Shown: piece after piece, positions 1 through 5,019 of the stretch
How the letters are laid out: every line of letters begins with the position of its first letter
Numbering within the stretch: position 1 is the stretch's first letter
Assembly: GCA_002329245.1 (NCBI GenBank)
Contig: DCTG01000081.1
Location: forward strand, 1,723-6,741
Direction of reading: 5' to 3'
Length of the DNA stretch: 5,019 nucleotides
From: Clostridiales bacterium UBA1446
Lineage (GTDB): Bacteria; Bacillota; Clostridia; Oscillospirales; Oscillospiraceae
Translations under genes and position numbers: made by a program
The notes under the pieces: generated by a model
Told to the model about the DNA's origin: nothing
Database searches by the model: none
What the model saw: only the letters and a program-made list of their open reading frames with translations

Positions 1-1150
1 GGAGCGAAAGAAAACCGGTCGCGATATAAACATTTCGGAGCCCGTCTATCGCCGCCCGGAGCGGGTGGCTCGCAATCGCCGTTACCAGGATCAGTTCCGG
101 TTCCGGTTCAGTTTCGCCGCTTCCCATAGCAAGGCCGCTCCAATCACGGTACGTATAGCCGCTGAAGTGAAGGATACGGTCAAGTCCGTATTCGCTCATG
201 CCGTACATCCCGGGGTCGAATGGAGATACGCCCGTCCATGACGGGAAACTGAGTACTTTCGTCAGCGCAAGCAGGCTGTCATATTTTTCATTCTGATATT
301 CCATGCTGCCGACCCGATAAACACTGATATCGGGATGGAAGGCATAGATGGTTACAAGTTCCTCCGGTCTTGCGGCATTGGCCCTATGGTCAAACTGTGT
401 CTGCCATTCCAACAGCCCGGCGCGGTCAAGGTTGCTGATGCTGTACGTGCGGCTGATCGCCTCGTTTCCATCCTCGTCAGTATAGCGCTCTGTCGGCTCT
501 GTCTGCTCGAGCGCCCGATTGATTGCGGTCCCGGTAAGGTAGTAGATAGCCGCCGGCTTAATTTCCGCGCCGTCAATGGTTCCGGTAATGCGCAGCACGC
601 GAATGTCGAGCAGGCTGTTCGTGCGGAAACGGGCGTACGGGTCGTTCTCACCGCCCTCGCCCAAGGAAAAGAAACCAAAGTTCTGCAAAGAGTATTCTTC
701 CATACCGGCATTCCAATCCGCCTCGCTGGCGTACCGGAAGTACACGAAGTCGCCGTTTTCGTGGAGAATGTTTCCATCCCTGTCGTAAAAAATTACCGCC
801 GTCTCCATGGGGATGGAACGGTCACGCAGCAGCCTCAGTCCCTCGTTTTGCCGCCCCGCATGGGAAAGCGAATGGGAATTGTTATACCGGATGGCATCAA
901 GCATACGATAATCCAATTCGTTCGGAATGTGCTGCTTATCATAGGCATCCACATCAAAAAGGCCGTTGAACCCGCCGCATAGCGCGACGTAGTCGGTAAA
1001 GCCTTTGCTTTCCCAATATAGCAGATGATACAATTCCTGCGCTAACGCAACGGTCATGCTGAACATGGAAGCGCCCCAAAGAATAAAGGCAAACAGGCTT
1101 AATACGAGAGTGATGGCTGTGAGGGATCTCATGCGTTTTTTCCGTTTCAT
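1..1150 (-). CDS. Sensor histidine kinase, N-terminal sensor half (3' end beyond the window)
   Basis: An open frame of 383 codons begins at ATG 1150-1148 and runs off the left edge without a stop. It starts one base after the response regulator stop, with a modest GGAAG Shine-Dalgarno at 1161-1157 inside that gene, so the pair is almost certainly co-transcribed and translationally coupled. Visible parts: a basic N-terminus (MKRKKRMR), a transmembrane helix at about residues 9-33, a large extracytoplasmic region at about 35-370, and the start of a second hydrophobic helix (VYIATGFLSL, 374-383) at the edge. A stretch around residues 118-140 (AVIFYDRDGNILHENGDF) resembles the core strands of PAS/Cache-like sensor folds, which is only a hint. 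HAMP, HisKA and ATPase domains are not visible. The kinase call rests on the adjacent regulator, the two-helix topology and general resemblance to Clostridia kinases. The ligand is unknown. A membrane protein of another kind is possible but less likely. Confidence 0.8.
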   Translation of the reverse strand, partial: MKRKKRMRSLTAITLVLSLFAFILWGASMFSMTVALAQELYHLLYWESKGFTDYVALCGGFNGLFDVDAYDKQHIPNELDYRMLDAIRYNNSHSLSHAGRQNEGLRLLRDRSIPMETAVIFYDRDGNILHENGDFVYFRYASEADWNAGMEEYSLQNFGFFSLGEGGENDPYARFRTNSLLDIRVLRITGTIDGAEIKPAAIYYLTGTAINRALEQTEPTERYTDEDGNEAISRTYSISNLDRAGLLEWQTQFDHRANAARPEELVTIYAFHPDISVYRVGSMEYQNEKYDSLLALTKVLSFPSWTGVSPFDPGMYGMSEYGLDRILHFSGYTYRDWSGLAMGSGETEPEPELILVTAIASHPLRAAIDGLRNVYIATGFLSL

Positions 1151-1151
1151 A

Positions 1152-1823
1152 TTACGCTTCCATTCTGTAGCCGGCCTTGAATACCGTCCTGATGCAGCCT
1201 GCGCATTCTCCGAGTTTTTCCCTGAGCCGTTTGATATGCGTATCAACAGCCCGGGCTTCGCCTTCATAATCGTAGCCCCAGCACTTAACCAAAAGTTGCT
1301 CGCGGCTCATCACCACGTTTTTGTTCAGCATCAGGCAGCGAAGCAGCGAAAACTCCTTTGGCGTCAAAAGAATTTCTTGTTTTCCCAGAAACACTCTTTG
1401 AGAGGACAGTTCCAGCGCAATGCCGCCTGCCTCCAATCTGTTTCCGGAGAGCATGTTCCCGCGGCAGCGTTTGATTAGCGCCATGGTTTTGGCATAGAGA
1501 ACGGACATCGTAAACGGCTTCGTCACATAATCGTCCGCGCCCAATTCGTACCCGAACAGTTTATCATCCTCGTCGGATAAAGCAGTCAGAAAAATGATCG
1601 GGACGTCGCTCTTTCTACGCAATGCGCGGCAGACGGAAAAGCCGTCCAACTCCGGCATCATAATATCAAGCAATATTGCGTCAAACGCAATGTCCTCCGC
1701 AAGTTCAATCGCCTGTTTTCCGCTGCTTGCCTCAAATGGGACTTCATCTTTGCTGCGAAAATAATCGCAAAGAACCTCGCGCAACTTGCTCTCATCTTCC
1801 ACAATCAAAACCTTGCTGTTCAA
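1152..1823 (-). CDS. OmpR/PhoB-family DNA-binding response regulator, TTG start
   Basis: This 223-residue protein has the usual OmpR-family length. Residues 1-120 form a receiver domain: acidic cluster E9-D10-E11 (VEDE), phosphoacceptor Asp53 in LLDIMMP, switch Thr80 (FLTALSD), and Lys102 in TKPF. Residues about 128-223 form a winged-helix DNA-binding domain: LTPKEFSLL (153-161), SREQLL, CWGYDYEG, recognition helix DTHIKRLREKL (194-204), and a C-terminal FKAGYRMEA hairpin. In many relatives the hairpin reads VRGxGY, so FKAGY is a mild departure. An in-frame ATG at 1880 would add 19 residues unlike any receiver domain. The TTG at 1823-1821 puts MNSKVLIVEDE at the N-terminus and has a strong GGAGG seven bases upstream, so it is preferred. 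The protein is predicted to be phosphorylated by the kinase that follows one base downstream and to bind direct-repeat DNA. Its targets are unknown and autoregulation is plausible. Confidence 0.95.
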   Translation of the reverse strand: MNSKVLIVEDESKLREVLCDYFRSKDEVPFEASSGKQAIELAEDIAFDAILLDIMMPELDGFSVCRALRRKSDVPIIFLTALSDEDDKLFGYELGADDYVTKPFTMSVLYAKTMALIKRCRGNMLSGNRLEAGGIALELSSQRVFLGKQEILLTPKEFSLLRCLMLNKNVVMSREQLLVKCWGYDYEGEARAVDTHIKRLREKLGECAGCIRTVFKAGYRMEA

Positions 1824-1830
1824 CGATATA

Positions 1831-1839
1831 CCTCCCTCC
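1831..1839 (-). promoter_or_regulatory. Shine-Dalgarno site fixing the TTG start of the response regulator
   Basis: The minus strand reads GGAGGGAGG here, giving two overlapping SD cores. The nearer GGAGG (1835-1831) is seven bases from the TTG codon at 1823-1821. The upstream in-frame ATG at 1880 would place this purine run inside the coding region, which argues against that longer start. Confidence 0.85.
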
Positions 1840-1986
1840 AGTATGCATGATACGGAGAGGATTTGTATTCTTTGTGTCAAATTTAAAAATTCTGTTCGTT
1901 AATTTCCGGCAGGAGTATCCGATCCTTTTTCCGCAATGGAATCCATACGGATTTGCCGTTCAATCCCCGCGCTTTTTCGGGAAGAG

Positions 1987-1992
1987 ATTATA
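1987..1992 (-). promoter_or_regulatory. Candidate -10 box (TATAAT) for the regulator-kinase operon
   Basis: The minus strand carries a perfect TATAAT about 164 bases upstream of the regulator start codon. The hexamer 17 bases upstream is CTCAGC, a poor -35, and no TG dinucleotide makes it an extended -10. A perfect 6-bp inverted repeat covers the -35 area, which could fit an activator-dependent promoter. This is a motif match only; a 5' leader of roughly 155 bases would follow. Confidence 0.35.
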
Positions 1993-2011
1993 ACCCGGCA
2001 CATCGGCCGGC

Positions 2012-2028
2012 TGAGCAGGCTATGCTCA
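2012..2028. repeat. Perfect 6-bp inverted repeat TGAGCA-N5-TGCTCA
   Basis: The arms are TGAGCA at 2012-2017 and TGCTCA at 2023-2028, separated by five bases. No T-run follows on either strand, so it is not a standard intrinsic terminator. It lies in the intergenic region, overlapping the -35 position of the TATAAT box at 1992-1987. It could be a small operator or chance; a 6-bp perfect dyad is not rare. Confidence 0.35.
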
Positions 2029-2043
2029 ATGACAGTCGGACAG

Positions 2044-2074
2044 GAAAACCGCCCCGAATTTCCGGATTTCAGGG
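2044..2074 (-). terminator. Weak candidate intrinsic terminator after the peptidase gene
   Basis: On the minus strand, CCCTGAA (2074-2068) can pair with TTCGGGG (2058-2052) as seven pairs including one G-U, with a nine-base loop. CGG and then four T residues (2048-2045) follow. It begins 24 bases after the peptidase stop codon, the right place to end that operon. The stem is short and the T-run is weak and offset by three bases, so termination would be partial at best. Confidence 0.3.
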
Positions 2075-2097
2075 AGGCGCTGGAAGAGGGCAAACGG

Positions 2098-2865
2098 CTA
2101 TTTTGCGGCGCGGGAATCGAATACCCAATCGCGGTATACGGTTTCGGTGCTTTTCTGAAGGAATTTCTCATAGTCGGCAGTTTTCAGAAGAGAAAGCACC
2201 GTATCCCAGCCGTAGGTCCGGTCAAGGTATCCGATATAGGCGCAGGCGAAGTCATAGCCCCCGATGCTGCCGAACCTGACGGGGTTCGAGGTCCGGGTGT
2301 CGCGATAGCTTGGTACGGCCGCGTGCCGGAACAAATCGGCGGGAGGATTTCCGTTGGTCAGGTAGGAAGCGGCGCCCTCGTCAAGCCACAAAGGCATGCG
2401 CGGATTGAGAACGGAATTGTAAGCGTGAACCATTTCGTGCAGGGCGGCCTGCAGGACCACCTCGTAGCCGTGGACGGATCCCGGGCGTGCCGGAGAGGTG
2501 AGTAGCACGTTTGTCCCCCGGTTATCGCCGATATACCAGGATAAGCCCGATAGCCTACCGATCAGTCCGTATTTTTTGGTCTGGAATGTAAGCTGGTCGT
2601 CGTAAATGTAGAGGGTGATAAGCGGTTTTGTTTCAAGACCGAGCCTTTCCAAAAGAGACTGCGCGCTCTCTTCCGCTAAGGAAAACACGTCCCGCGCCGC
2701 CGCCTCCTCCGTTTCGTAATATACCCTGACCCATGTCCCTTCTAATTTCGACATACCCGCCGTCTCAAGCCGGAGCGTCGGCAGGAAGGAGGCGGCCAAA
2801 ATGAGCAGTACGGTAAGCGCGACGGCGGCAAAGCGTCTTAACAGCTTTTTCTTCCCTTTTCTCAT
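2098..2865 (-). CDS. Membrane-anchored or secreted zinc metallopeptidase, peptidase MA-like (gluzincin)
   Basis: This 255-residue protein has a very basic N-terminus (MRKGKKKLLRR) followed by a hydrophobic segment at about residues 12-29, a signal peptide or single anchor with no lipobox cysteine. The rest should lie outside the membrane. The catalytic signature is HEMVH at 143-147: His143 and His147 would bind zinc and Glu144 would be the general base. WLDEGAASYL at 160-169 supplies the likely third ligand, Glu163. This HExxH plus downstream E(G/A)xA pattern is typical of gluzincins such as the peptidase MA family. Residues about 40-130 form a prodomain or N-terminal subdomain, and the tail after 200 (GGYDFACAYIGYL) resembles the family's C-terminal helices. 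It starts 23 bases after the methyltransferase stop, with AAGGAG eight bases from the ATG. A nearby ATG five bases upstream is out of frame and hits a stop after two codons. The substrate is unknown; a cell-envelope or extracellular protein is likely. Confidence 0.85.
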   Translation of the reverse strand: MRKGKKKLLRRFAAVALTVLLILAASFLPTLRLETAGMSKLEGTWVRVYYETEEAAARDVFSLAEESAQSLLERLGLETKPLITLYIYDDQLTFQTKKYGLIGRLSGLSWYIGDNRGTNVLLTSPARPGSVHGYEVVLQAALHEMVHAYNSVLNPRMPLWLDEGAASYLTNGNPPADLFRHAAVPSYRDTRTSNPVRFGSIGGYDFACAYIGYLDRTYGWDTVLSLLKTADYEKFLQKSTETVYRDWVFDSRAAK

Positions 2866-2873
2866 ACCATATT

Positions 2874-2879
2874 CTCCTT
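2874..2879 (-). promoter_or_regulatory. Shine-Dalgarno site of the peptidase gene
   Basis: AAGGAG on the minus strand lies eight bases upstream of ATG 2865-2863, within the 23-base gap to the methyltransferase stop. It selects the second of two closely spaced ATGs; the first reads ATG GTA TGA and is not a usable start. Confidence 0.8.
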
Positions 2880-2888
2880 CCGGCCGAG

Positions 2889-3500
2889 TTACACAAGAAA
2901 GGGAAGAAACATTTTGGTCCTTTTCCGATATTCCTCATAGGCCTGTCCGAATTCCCGGAGCATATCCCGTTCCTCTCGTTTGGCCAGGCGCACATACATG
3001 ACGACGATGACGGGATAGAGCAGCAGAAGCGGCAGGGTCGCCCATTCGATCAGCATGCCGAGGGACAATAGCATCAAGCCCGTGTATTGCGGATGGCGGA
3101 TATATCGGTAAATTCCCGAGGTAACCAGGGAACCCGAACCGTTTTCCTTCGACCAGTAGTGCTTGTGGATTTGATGCCAGCCGTTCAGGATTAATAACAG
3201 CGCCACGGCCGCGCAGGCGATGTTGACGTACATGCCGCCAAGTCCGATGGAGTTTACGAGCGTATGGCCCCAAAGAACACCCTCCGGCAGGTTTTTTCCG
3301 ATGATCCAGGAAATCACATACATGCTGAAAGGGATACCGTGCATTTCAACGGCGAAGGCGGCGACGAAGGCAAGATAAGTCCCGGCAGGTTTTTTGTCCA
3401 TCTTCCTGTAATAAGGGAGAAAGAGCAGCACGACGCCGTACAGGACCATAAAAAGCAGAACTCCGAACCAGTTGTAAAAATGACTTTCCAGTGTTTCCAT
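2889..3500 (-). CDS. Integral membrane methyltransferase, isoprenylcysteine carboxyl methyltransferase (ICMT)-like
   Basis: This 203-residue protein has about five hydrophobic segments (roughly residues 12-31, 42-67, 86-106, 138-152 and 154-170). The diagnostic part is the C-terminal half: GIYRYIRHPQYTGLML at 129-144, with the RHPQYxG element that forms the S-adenosylmethionine pocket in ICMT and phospholipid methyltransferase relatives. It is followed by KREERDML (174-181) and FGQAYEEYRKR (184-194), the conserved Glu/Tyr tail. Length and layout fit bacterial ICMT-like proteins, which methylate membrane-embedded or lipophilic substrates. Bacteria generally lack prenylated CaaX proteins, so the real substrate cannot be named; a lipid or small hydrophobic acceptor is possible. 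The start has GGGAGGG six bases upstream. It lies 114 bases after the kinase gene and 23 bases before the peptidase gene, suggesting co-transcription at least with the peptidase. A candidate operator overlaps the kinase stop upstream. Confidence 0.88.
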   Translation of the reverse strand: METLESHFYNWFGVLLFMVLYGVVLLFLPYYRKMDKKPAGTYLAFVAAFAVEMHGIPFSMYVISWIIGKNLPEGVLWGHTLVNSIGLGGMYVNIACAAVALLLILNGWHQIHKHYWSKENGSGSLVTSGIYRYIRHPQYTGLMLLSLGMLIEWATLPLLLLYPVIVVMYVRLAKREERDMLREFGQAYEEYRKRTKMFLPFLV

Positions 3501-3506
3501 GTGAAA

Positions 3507-3513
3507 CCCTCCC
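3507..3513 (-). promoter_or_regulatory. Shine-Dalgarno site of the methyltransferase gene
   Basis: GGGAGGG on the minus strand lies six bases before ATG 3500-3498. This strong site supports independent translation of the methyltransferase despite the 114-base gap from the kinase gene. Confidence 0.8.
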
Positions 3514-3602
3514 GATCAGATTTGGGACAAGCGGAACACGCGCCCGTTTCGTCCGTCTGGGGAAAGCGTAACAGGAAAACCTGAATTGGAGCCTCGTTTT
3601 TT

Positions 3603-3620
3603 CTTAAATCTTCCTTAAAT
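3603..3620. repeat. Tandem 7-bp direct repeat with 11-bp period, candidate response-regulator operator
   Basis: The plus strand reads CTTAAAT (3603-3609), CTTC, CTTAAAT (3614-3620). On the coding strand this is ATTTAAG-GAAG-ATTTAAG. The copies are identical and the period is exactly 11 bp, about one helical turn. Known OmpR/PhoB-family regulators such as PhoP and WalR bind paired direct half-sites with this spacing. It overlaps the kinase stop codon and lies about 103 bases upstream of the methyltransferase start. I see no convincing -10/-35 pair beside it, so the operator role is an inference. Confidence 0.45.
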
Positions 3621-5018
3621 TTTCGGAATAAGGAGAAGGAAGGCGCACCCTTTTCCCGGGGCGGTTTGAAGCTGAACGGAGCCGCCGTGCGCTTCCACAA
3701 TTTTTTTGACGATGGCAAGACCTAGGCCTGTCCCGCCCGTTTGCGGGTTTCTTGCCTCGTCCGCCCGCACAAACGGTGAAAAAATCTCCTCGCTCAATTC
3801 TTCGGGCATCCCCGTGCCGTCGTCCCGGAAGGTAAGGGCGTAGGCGTCTGCCTGTTCCTCCAAAGTAACGGAAAGATTCGTGCCCGGCGGATTGTAGCGC
3901 ACCGCGTTGTCCACGAGATTTTGAAACACCCGGTCCATCTGTGCTTCGTCGATCAGAGCGGGCAGCTCTTCTTCCGGAATTTGAAACGCGCAGCCGAACC
4001 CGGTGGATTCCAAAAGCGGGAGATACTTGGCCATTTCTTCCCGCAGGTATTCGCTAAGGTCTGTTCGGCTTTTTTCCAGCCGGAATTCCGGACTGTCGAG
4101 CTTGGAAAGCTCGAAAAGATCCTTCAGCAGCCGGTCCGCCCGCCGGCTGTTTTCTAAAATGATCTTCAGGAAGGATTCCCGTTCCTCGGGGCGAAGCTCC
4201 TTTCCAAGGCAGAGTTCCGCGTAGCCCATAATGCCGGCGAGCGGGCTTTTCAGGTCGTGGGACAAATCCAATATTAATTTTCTCCGGCGGTTTTCCGCCT
4301 GTTCCCGGAGAATGGTTTCCTTCTCGATGCGCTCCGCCATCGCGTTGAAGGTGTCCTCCAGTTCCCGAAACTCGTTTTTCAGGTTGAGCTTCACCCTCGC
4401 CGAATAGTCTCCGTCCCGCAGCCGTTTTGTGCCGCCGACCAACTTCCGGAGCGGGCGCAGGACGCCGAACGAGGTAATCCGCGAATACAGGAGGGTGCTC
4501 AGCGCGAGCAGGAGCAGATAAAAAATCAAAACGGCGGCTATGTAGCCCGTGACGCTCCGGCTGTCGGCGGAAGGGTAATCCTCGTTGTGCACGACGGCAA
4601 AGTCAATGCGAACGGAGGTGGGAAAGGTAACGACCAGCCAGTACTGCCCGGCCGGGCTGTAGGCGACGTCATAGCTGTACTTTACTCCCACGCGCCGGCT
4701 GTTCGTCAGAAAGTCGGTGAATTCCGCCGGCGTCAGCGTTTCCTTTTGAATCGTGTGGAGACCCTCGGTTCGTACGATTTCAAACGCGCGGCTGATTACC
4801 TGAATGCCCCCGCCGCTATTGACGACCGGAGCCGCGTCGATCTCCAGGTAATCCTCCCGGATAAGGTCCGCGGCTCGGAACTGGTTTTTCATTAGCGTCG
4901 TCGAAATGACGTGGTCTGAAAAATCAAGAAGCGCGAGGGCGCCGGCGGCAAGGATGAGGGAGAGGACGAACATCAGAATATAGTTTCGGAAGTACTGGCC
5001 GGCAATGGTCGATTTCAT
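3615..5018 (-). CDS. HAMP-domain sensor histidine kinase
   Basis: This 467-residue protein is a classic membrane kinase. It has TM1 at about residues 12-32, an extracytoplasmic sensor region of about 125 residues (33-157), TM2 at about 158-178, HAMP at about 180-232, and a dimerisation domain with H-box DLSHDLKSPLAGIMGY, phosphoacceptor His254. The ATPase domain has an N-box NLVDNAVRYN (Asn371), G1 box DDGTGMPEE (Asp400), F-box FSPFVRAD and G2 box GGTGLGLAIV (428-437). All catalytic elements are intact and the gene ends in TAA. The ATG lies at 5018-5016, one base from the right edge, so its ribosome site is not visible and a longer start cannot be excluded, but MKSTIAGQYFRNY leading into TM1 is a typical beginning. 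The cognate response regulator is not downstream and probably precedes it outside the window. The small sensor domain was not recognised, so the signal is unknown; its placement ahead of envelope-acting genes suggests an envelope stimulus. Confidence 0.95.
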   Translation of the reverse strand: MKSTIAGQYFRNYILMFVLSLILAAGALALLDFSDHVISTTLMKNQFRAADLIREDYLEIDAAPVVNSGGGIQVISRAFEIVRTEGLHTIQKETLTPAEFTDFLTNSRRVGVKYSYDVAYSPAGQYWLVVTFPTSVRIDFAVVHNEDYPSADSRSVTGYIAAVLIFYLLLLALSTLLYSRITSFGVLRPLRKLVGGTKRLRDGDYSARVKLNLKNEFRELEDTFNAMAERIEKETILREQAENRRRKLILDLSHDLKSPLAGIMGYAELCLGKELRPEERESFLKIILENSRRADRLLKDLFELSKLDSPEFRLEKSRTDLSEYLREEMAKYLPLLESTGFGCAFQIPEEELPALIDEAQMDRVFQNLVDNAVRYNPPGTNLSVTLEEQADAYALTFRDDGTGMPEELSEEIFSPFVRADEARNPQTGGTGLGLAIVKKIVEAHGGSVQLQTAPGKGCAFLLLIPKI

Positions 5019-5019
5019 A

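Larger units (their letters stand above)
1824..2097. other. Intergenic region between the peptidase gene and the response regulator
   Basis: This 274-base gap contains no gene I can support. In minus-strand order it holds a candidate weak hairpin terminator (2074-2044), an inverted repeat (2028-2012), a TATAAT hexamer (1992-1987), an AT-rich patch around 1905-1875 and the regulator's Shine-Dalgarno. A plus-strand frame from ATG 1936 and a minus-strand frame from ATG 2171 cross it. Neither has a convincing ribosome binding site or a recognisable product. The region probably separates two transcription units and carries the promoter of the regulator-kinase pair. Confidence 0.6.

Noticed and set aside
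335..982. 215-codon plus-strand open frame
   Set aside because: It lies wholly antisense to the left-hand kinase gene, which is open for 383 codons with membrane-sensor features. The plus-strand product has no recognisable domain and no good ribosome site.
1841..1853. GTATGCATGATAC near-palindrome just upstream of the regulator's Shine-Dalgarno
   Set aside because: Only four bases pair on each side around a short centre. This is too weak to call an operator or riboswitch element without conservation data.
1847..1880. TTGACA (1880-1875) and TATCAT (1852-1847) as a promoter for the response regulator
   Set aside because: Each hexamer is good alone, but the spacer is 22 bases, well outside the usual 16-19. 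At 17 bases the -10 hexamer would be CTCCGT, which is not acceptable.
1899..2171. 90-codon minus-strand open frame overlapping the peptidase C-terminus
   Set aside because: It starts out of frame inside the peptidase gene, lacks a Shine-Dalgarno site and has a low-complexity, Ser/Arg/Pro-rich product typical of a spurious frame.
3572..3583. CAGG-AAAA-CCTG hairpin between kinase and methyltransferase as a terminator
   Set aside because: The stem is only four pairs and no T-run follows on the minus strand, so it should not stop transcription.
3314..3718. 134-codon minus-strand frame bridging the kinase end and methyltransferase start
   Set aside because: It is out of frame with both well-supported genes it overlaps and shows no domain; it is a shadow frame.
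3615..5018. Identification of the kinase as VanS and the locus as a glycopeptide-resistance cluster
   Set aside because: The domain order fits any HAMP kinase. The neighbours are not VanH, VanA, VanX or a D,D-carboxypeptidase, and the peptidase has the HExxH gluzincin pattern.

Overview
This window reads as chromosomal DNA from a Firmicute, most likely a moderately GC-rich member of the Clostridia or Paenibacillus-like Bacilli. The basis is strong purine-rich Shine-Dalgarno sites (GGGAGGG, AAGGAG, GGAGG), a TTG start codon, tightly packed two-component genes, and the style of the kinase and regulator sequences. The assignment is an inference from style, not a database match. No rRNA, tRNA, CRISPR array, insertion sequence or phage gene was seen.

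All five genes are on the minus strand, so transcription runs from high to low coordinates. The first block (5018 to 2098) holds an intact 467-residue sensor histidine kinase, a 203-residue membrane methyltransferase of the isoprenylcysteine carboxyl methyltransferase (ICMT)-like type, and a 255-residue membrane-anchored or secreted metallopeptidase with an HEMVH zinc site. The kinase and methyltransferase are 114 bases apart. The methyltransferase and peptidase are 23 bases apart. The kinase's partner response regulator is probably just upstream, beyond the right edge.

A 274-base intergenic region (1824 to 2097) follows. It holds a weak candidate terminator for the first block, a perfect 6-bp inverted repeat followed by a TATAAT box, an AT-rich patch, and the Shine-Dalgarno site of the next gene.

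The second block is a separate two-component system: an OmpR/PhoB-type response regulator (1823 to 1152, TTG start) followed after one base by a histidine kinase whose N-terminal 383 residues are in the window. That kinase has one transmembrane helix, a large extracytoplasmic domain of about 335 residues, and the beginning of a second helix at the left edge. Its catalytic half lies outside the window.

Working model (inference): the right-hand kinase senses an envelope signal, and the methyltransferase and surface metallopeptidase are either outputs of that pathway or co-inherited envelope-modifying functions. A 7-bp direct repeat with an exact 11-bp period sits over the kinase stop codon, just upstream of the methyltransferase. 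It has the geometry of an OmpR/PhoB-family operator and could give the two downstream genes their own regulated promoter. The left-hand system is probably an independent sensor with its own promoter. Most of the window is recognisable in type. The less ordinary parts are the kinase-methyltransferase-peptidase grouping, the tandem repeat, and the large unassigned sensor domain.
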